Shown: piece after piece, positions 60,178-64,000 of the stretch
How positions within the stretch are numbered: the stretch's first letter is position 1
How the letters are laid out: every line of letters starts with the position of its first letter
DNA from: Thermoprotei archaeon
GTDB taxonomy: Archaea > Thermoproteota > Thermoprotei_A > Sulfolobales > Acidilobaceae
Assembly (NCBI GenBank): GCA_029335875.2
Contig: JARJMZ020000033.1
Span: 1 to 64,000 of the forward strand
Direction of reading: 5' to 3'
DNA length: 64,000 bases
Notes under the pieces: model-generated
What the model was told of the DNA's origin: nothing
Database searches by the model: none
What the model saw: only the letters and a program-made list of their open reading frames with translations
Made by a program: the position numbers and the translations under genes

Positions 60178-60399
60178 TTGCCTCTAAGATATCTTGATCA
60201 TATTCAGGGGCTCTTACCTCCCCTAAAAGTTATCCCTATAGGTTCACGGACGGTCGTTGAACTCAACGAAGCTAGGCTCCCATCCGCCGCTCTTGAAGGC
60301 TTAGAGCTTAGCTCCTATACTTCCGGGCACTATGAGATAGGCAAAGCTTGTTTTCATAGAAATACCTGTAAGGGCTCTATAATTAGAGAAATGATTTAG
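60178..60399 (+). CDS. Short ORF, possible gene fragment
   Basis: A 73-residue ORF (TTG start 60178) just after the broken methyltransferase, in another frame and of the same A/T-rich composition: RYLDHIQGLLPPLKVIPIGSRTVVELNEARLPSAALEGL, then HYEIGKACFHRNTCKGS. It reads like the end of a larger protein, but I find no upstream part. Possibly a relic carried with the methyltransferase. Confidence 0.35.
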   Translation: MPLRYLDHIQGLLPPLKVIPIGSRTVVELNEARLPSAALEGLELSSYTSGHYEIGKACFHRNTCKGSIIREMI

Positions 60400-60468
60400 G
60401 GTTTAACATTAAGCTATGTAGCTTCTTAATGTTATTAGAGTGACCCGTAAATTAGGGTTATTTAAGTT

Positions 60469-61503
60469 TTATGTTATGTTTTCTTTTATGACTCTTAACG
60501 CGTTCTCGTATGCTATCTTTTTAAGGTCTCTGTCGCCGAGCCCTTTATCTTTTAGTTTTTCTAGGAGTCTTTGGACTTTATCTATTGATTCGAAGCCTTG
60601 TGGTGCTGGGAGTCCTAGGAGCCCTAGGAAATCGGTTCCTATAGCGGCTATGTTAGGCCCGTATGTTTCATGTAGGTACATGTATTGTTCTACTAGGTCG
60701 TCTAATGTAGCCCTCCTCCCCCTAGCTATTAGGGGGCTTATACATGAAAGTCCTATGACGCCCCCGTTTTTCTCGAGCGCCTCCAGGATCTCGTCGTCCA
60801 CGTTCCTAGGGGTGTCAACGTATTTTCTCAGGTTTGCGTGGCTTATGAGTAGGGGCTTCCTGGCTGCTGCTAGAGCGTCTAAGGCTGTCTTTTTACTTGC
60901 GTGGGCTATGTCAACTATTATCCCTATCTTGTTGGCTGTCCTTACAAGCTCTTCGCCCTCGTCTGTTAGCCCGTAATCTTTCTTTGCTGAGGCGCCGCAG
61001 CCATACTTGTTACATGGGTTCCACGTTATCCCCAGACTTCTCAAGCCCAGCCTATGTAGGAGTTTTAAATCGTGAGGGTCGGCTATGGGCTCCGCGCCTT
61101 CAAGGTGGAGGAGTAGGCCAACCTTATTCTCCTCCCTCATAACCCTCTCTATGCTATTGTAATCCTCCACTATGGAGAGCTCCCCATAGTGCTCGACGAG
61201 CCTATAGTATATTCTGAGCTGCTCGAACAATATAGAGTCGGAGCCCCTGAACACAGTAGCGGGGATCCAGAGGCCGTACATGCCCTCATAGGCTTTGGAG
61301 ACCTCGGGCTCGAAAGTCTCGAGCCCCGTGAATATGGAGGCGAAGACGAGCTTAACGCCGCCCCTAAAATACTTGGGAATATCGGCATCCCTACCTTCAA
61401 CGTCAACGTTAAAATCAGCCAGCCTGTAACCGCCTCCATGTAACATGTAATAGGTCGATATATCCTCATGAAGGTCTATAACGGGATTCAAGACGTTTAA
61501 CAC
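60469..61503 (-). CDS. Membrane dipeptidase-type peptidase (M19)
   Basis: A 344-residue M19 (renal dipeptidase) protein: IDLHEDI at the start (metal His-x-Asp), LHLEGAEPI (bridging Glu), IVDIAHASKKTALDAL and ISHANLRKY (His ligands), IGTDFLGLLG (Asp). Zinc-dependent hydrolysis of dipeptides, including D-residue ones; no signal peptide here. A clear box A is not seen. Separated from the upstream MFS gene by 60 bases, so a shared transcript with a peptide or amino-acid carrier is possible. Confidence 0.92.
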   Translation of the reverse strand: MLNVLNPVIDLHEDISTYYMLHGGGYRLADFNVDVEGRDADIPKYFRGGVKLVFASIFTGLETFEPEVSKAYEGMYGLWIPATVFRGSDSILFEQLRIYYRLVEHYGELSIVEDYNSIERVMREENKVGLLLHLEGAEPIADPHDLKLLHRLGLRSLGITWNPCNKYGCGASAKKDYGLTDEGEELVRTANKIGIIVDIAHASKKTALDALAAARKPLLISHANLRKYVDTPRNVDDEILEALEKNGGVIGLSCISPLIARGRRATLDDLVEQYMYLHETYGPNIAAIGTDFLGLLGLPAPQGFESIDKVQRLLEKLKDKGLGDRDLKKIAYENALRVIKENIT

Positions 61504-61562
61504 CAGAATATTGGAGCCCCCTCTAGAGCTAATAAACTACAGCCTGTAAAGCTTTAAAACCC

Positions 61563-62693
61563 TCAACCTTGAGCTCCCCTGACTGTTACTAGTACTATGG
61601 TTGATAATGTTAGGGTTGCCACGTATATGGCTGCAGCCTCGGCAACACTGACCCCTACAAAGTAGAGTATGGGGTATGTTATTGATGGCAGGCTGTATGT
61701 TAGGGTTATTATGCTCGCCGCTGTCACCTGGTATTCTTTTGGCAGGGACCTGCTTATGGTCATTGTCTGGGCTACCTCCCTGAAAGGATATATTGGTATG
61801 AGCCAGAGTATTATGAACGGCATGCCCTCCAGCCTGTACATTAGCAGCCCGTAGACTGTGTACGTTGCGTAGACTGCCGCCAGCATCTTTATGGGCTCGA
61901 CTTTATCCGCCAGAACCCCGGCTACTGGGCGCGCTACTGTTGAGAGTATTGTTGTTAAAGTCCCCCCTATTAGGCCGAAGAGGAGGAGGCTGCCTGAGGT
62001 CTCGTAGAGTTTAATGCTCATAATGTTCCAGAAAAGGTTTAGCCCGGCCCCCGCAGCTAGAAGTACTATTATAAGCCGGGGTTTGAGGAGCTTGAGGGAA
62101 GCCACGACACTAGAATATCCCGGAGCCCCCGAATCTCCAGGCCTTGAGGCTAACGCTAAGAGAGCTGACGCGAGCCCCCCAAGGAGGCCTACAAAAGCGA
62201 ACACGATCGTGTAGCCCCCTATAGGTTCGAGAACCCCGGGGACTAGAGAGCCTATACTCCAGAATATGGGGAAGACGAGGGTCACGACAGCGTAAGTCCT
62301 CGCAGAACCCCTAACAGACTCAAGCAAAGCCCCCAGAGCATTTATATAGAATAAGTAGCCGAACACGCTCCCCAAGAAAACGGGGATAACAATAAGCTTG
62401 GGGTCCACGAAAACAACGAGAGGGTAGAAGAGAGCCCTCAAAACGCTAACAGCAGCTACAAGCCTGCGCCCCCTAAAAGCCTCACCCAAAACACCCAAAG
62501 CCACAGCTAGGAGAACGGGGACAGTCTCAGCAGCTACAAGCACAGCCACATACCTGTAGGCTTCAACCTCACCCAAGAAATCCCTAACATAAGCCCTCGA
62601 AGCCGTATAGTAGGCTGCAAACGCCAGAGTATCCAGGGCCAGGATCGCGGCGATAAGCCTTAAACCCAGAGACCCCCCAGCACCCCTAGCCAT
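61563..62693 (-). CDS. MFS transporter
   Basis: A 376-residue protein with about twelve membrane helices; basic loops VLGEAFRGRRLVAAVS (loop 2-3 position) and ARPVAGVLADKVEPIKMLAAVY (second half, clear MFS repeat motif). Substrate unknown. Upstream of the M19 dipeptidase on the same strand. 62694-62936 ahead of it is a spacer with A/T-rich stretches and no supported gene. Confidence 0.82.
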   Translation of the reverse strand: MARGAGGSLGLRLIAAILALDTLAFAAYYTASRAYVRDFLGEVEAYRYVAVLVAAETVPVLLAVALGVLGEAFRGRRLVAAVSVLRALFYPLVVFVDPKLIVIPVFLGSVFGYLFYINALGALLESVRGSARTYAVVTLVFPIFWSIGSLVPGVLEPIGGYTIVFAFVGLLGGLASALLALASRPGDSGAPGYSSVVASLKLLKPRLIIVLLAAGAGLNLFWNIMSIKLYETSGSLLLFGLIGGTLTTILSTVARPVAGVLADKVEPIKMLAAVYATYTVYGLLMYRLEGMPFIILWLIPIYPFREVAQTMTISRSLPKEYQVTAASIITLTYSLPSITYPILYFVGVSVAEAAAIYVATLTLSTIVLVTVRGAQG

Positions 62694-62936
62694 ATAACCC
62701 CTAAAACAGCCTAGGATAGTTTAAAGTTTAAAATCCCTCTACAAACATTTAACGATAGAACTCTAAAGTTAAGAACCCAGCCCATAATAGAGAATGTTTA
62801 TGCGCGCGAGCCATTAAACCGGGGAGTTAAAGCGCTCGAAGAAGAGACTCCTAAAAGCAGCGCACAGCATGGCGGGGACATTATTCATGATCGTGTTTTA
62901 AGCGGCCGCAAAGAGAAACCCAACTGGGGCCGAGCT

Positions 62937-63503
62937 TTGGCGGAGGCTAGAATACTGGTTGTAAGCGATTCCCATATACCCGACAGGGCTGACGAGATAC
63001 CTAGGGAGATTTCAGGTTTTATGGAAGAGGGTGAGCCTTATGATATAGTGGTTCACGCCGGAGACTTAACTTCAAGGAGCACGCTTGAATACTTCACCAG
63101 CCTCGGCCCGAAAGCCTACATAGTCCAGGGTAACATGGATTGGCTGGATCTACCGGATTATGAGGTTTTCGAGGTTCACGGGGTTAAAATAGGTGTTGTG
63201 CACGGGGATCAAGTGTACCCTAGGGGTGATTTGAGGAGGCTAACCAGAATAGCCGGTGATCTAGGAGTTAGGGTGCTCGTTTGGGGCCATACTCATAAGC
63301 CTCTGCTCGCCAAGGTAGGCAATGTTATTCACATAAACCCCGGCTCCATAACAGGGGCTTATAGCGGTGCGGGGGCGAGCTATGGGCCCTCCCTTGTTAT
63401 AGCTAGGGTGAAAGCTTCCGGTAGGGTGTTATTAGAAGCTAGGCTTTATGTTTTAGATGGGGATAGGGTGGTTGAAAGGTATAGGCTTATAGAAGAGTTT
63501 TGA
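62937..63503 (+). CDS. YfcE/MJ0936-type metallophosphoesterase
   Basis: A 188-residue calcineurin-like phosphodiesterase: VVSDSHIPDR (9-18), VVHAGDLTS, QGNMDW, GVVHGDQVYP and VWGHTHKP, the full set of metal ligands, and NPGSIT. Same fold as Vps29, here with catalytic residues intact. Likely hydrolyses phosphodiester or cyclic nucleotide bonds. TTG start 62937. Its TGA overlaps an ATG of the next ORF. Confidence 0.92.
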   Translation: MAEARILVVSDSHIPDRADEIPREISGFMEEGEPYDIVVHAGDLTSRSTLEYFTSLGPKAYIVQGNMDWLDLPDYEVFEVHGVKIGVVHGDQVYPRGDLRRLTRIAGDLGVRVLVWGHTHKPLLAKVGNVIHINPGSITGAYSGAGASYGPSLVIARVKASGRVLLEARLYVLDGDRVVERYRLIEEF

Positions 63504-63766
63504 TGCCCCGGCTTGAGCTAGATTTCTATGGATTACTAGCTGCGTTGCCGAGGTCCTGGAGGGGGGCTTATTATTATTGTCTTCTCGCGGTGTCCGAGAT
63601 TATCTTTTATCGTGAAACCTGGGAGACCCCCGGGGTCCCGGGGTTTTTCAGGCTTACCCTCTCTTCCAGGGCTCCCAGAATGCTCTCGGCGCTCGCGCAG
63701 TCTCTCGGGAGGCTCCATGGCCTTGAATATTTGAGGTGCTATGACAGTGTACGTGGCCATTATTAG
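63503..63766 (+). CDS. Possible small protein coupled to the phosphoesterase
   Basis: An 87-residue ORF whose ATG overlaps the TGA of the phosphoesterase gene (TGATG), typical of coupled translation: MPRLELDFYGLLAALPRSW, later FRLTLSSRAPRMLSALAQSLGRL. No family recognised. It overlaps the 3' end of the convergent MFS frame for about 230 bases, so one of the two readings in that stretch is probably not coding. Confidence 0.35.
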   Translation: MPRLELDFYGLLAALPRSWRGAYYYCLLAVSEIIFYRETWETPGVPGFFRLTLSSRAPRMLSALAQSLGRLHGLEYLRCYDSVRGHY

Positions 63767-64000
63767 GGAAGCAGCTACTAAAGGCTTCCACAGGCTTCCA
63801 TCAGCTATCAAGGACCCGGCTAGTTTCCCGGCGCCTGAGGAGATCTCGTAGGCTATCATGACCATAGATATTGTTAGCCCCTTAACGCTCTCAGGGGCTA
63901 GCCTGGTATATGTGGTGTCGAAGAGGGAGTCCGCTAAGACTCCGAGGGCGGCTCTTATAGCGTATACTAGTATTAGGGGGGTTAGCTCGCCCATGGTAGC
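63536..64000 (-). CDS. MFS transporter, C-terminal part (runs off right edge)
   Basis: The minus-strand frame is open to the window edge and gives membrane segments with AIRAALGVLADSLFDTTYTRLAPESVKGLTISM and LWKPLVAASLIMATYTVIAP, the last helices of an MFS carrier, ending in a charged tail (KAMEPPERLRERR). The ATG at 63994 is internal; the start lies beyond 64000. The last 60 residues are of low complexity and overlap a plus-strand ORF, so the real or ancestral stop may be earlier than the 63536 frame end suggests. Confidence 0.65.
   Translation of the reverse strand, partial: ATMGELTPLILVYAIRAALGVLADSLFDTTYTRLAPESVKGLTISMVMIAYEISSGAGKLAGSLIADGSLWKPLVAASLIMATYTVIAPQIFKAMEPPERLRERREHSGSPGREGKPEKPRDPGGLPGFTIKDNLGHREKTIIISPPPGPRQRS

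Overview
The window reads as a chromosomal segment of a hyperthermophilic crenarchaeon (Thermoproteota), most like the Desulfurococcales/Acidilobales side of the phylum. The evidence is archaeal information-processing genes (aIF2-alpha, Sm-like protein, Nop10, FAU-1, archaeal-type TrpRS, L3/L4/L23), CDP-archaeol synthase, A-type ATPase subunit D, a crenarchaeal DNA-import (Ced-type) operon, frequent TTG/GTG starts with GGAGG-like sites, AGG/AGA arginine codons and short A/T-rich box-A promoters. I could not fix a genus. Genes are densely packed on both strands. I saw no rRNA, CRISPR array or insertion sequence.

Layout. 1-5.3 kb: an inverted repeat of at least 139 bp splits the NEMF/Rqc2 ribosome-rescue gene into a 5' part (minus strand, running off the left edge) and a 3' part (plus strand from 3895). 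They flank a small membrane protein, an amidohydrolase, riboflavin kinase and an exported protein. 5.3-12.4 kb: a polyglucan cluster with a nucleotidyltransferase, GH57 amylase and glycogen synthase on the minus strand and a second GH57 (DUF3536) protein on the plus strand. 12.4-17.4 kb: phosphoglycerate mutase, a PadR-like regulator divergent from inositol-phosphate synthase, and galT-galK. 17.9-24.6 kb: membrane protein, leucyl aminopeptidase, DUF711 protein, enolase, zinc-ribbon protein, GMP synthase. 24.8-33.2 kb: Sm protein, fused ADP-forming acyl-CoA synthetase, exported protein, MFS carrier, FAU-1/UPF0147, aIF2-alpha, TrpRS. 33.3-38.9 kb: type-4 uracil-DNA glycosylase, secreted Lon-like protease, RecA-fold ATPase plus CarS operon, Nop10 (only 58 residues), ATPase subunit D. 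39.5-44.4 kb: two helical proteins and then a four-gene Ced-like DNA-uptake operon. 44.5-48.6 kb: PEP mutase/isocitrate lyase-family enzyme, SPOUT methyltransferase, L3-L4-L23. 48.7-58.9 kb: Mrp ATPase, DHPS-like protein, RHH protein, FAD oxidoreductase, M32 carboxypeptidase, nuclease-HTH fusion, a sulfur-transfer pair, GcvH and threonine synthase. 58.9-64 kb: tRNA-Arg(GCG), an A/T-rich methyltransferase gene broken by an in-frame TGA, M19 dipeptidase, two MFS carriers and a metallophosphoesterase.

Physiology. The sugar genes (glycogen-type synthase, two GH57 enzymes, galactokinase, GalT, phosphoglycerate mutase, enolase) together with the peptidases (M17, M32, M19) and the ATP-yielding acyl-CoA synthetase suggest a heterotroph that uses both sugars or stored glucan and peptides. 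The most notable items are the split NEMF gene in an inverted repeat, the Ced-type pilus/DNA-import operon with a linked coiled-coil membrane protein, a two-copy intergenic repeat upstream of glgA and galK, paired palindromes around the inositol-synthase promoter, and the TGA-interrupted methyltransferase.
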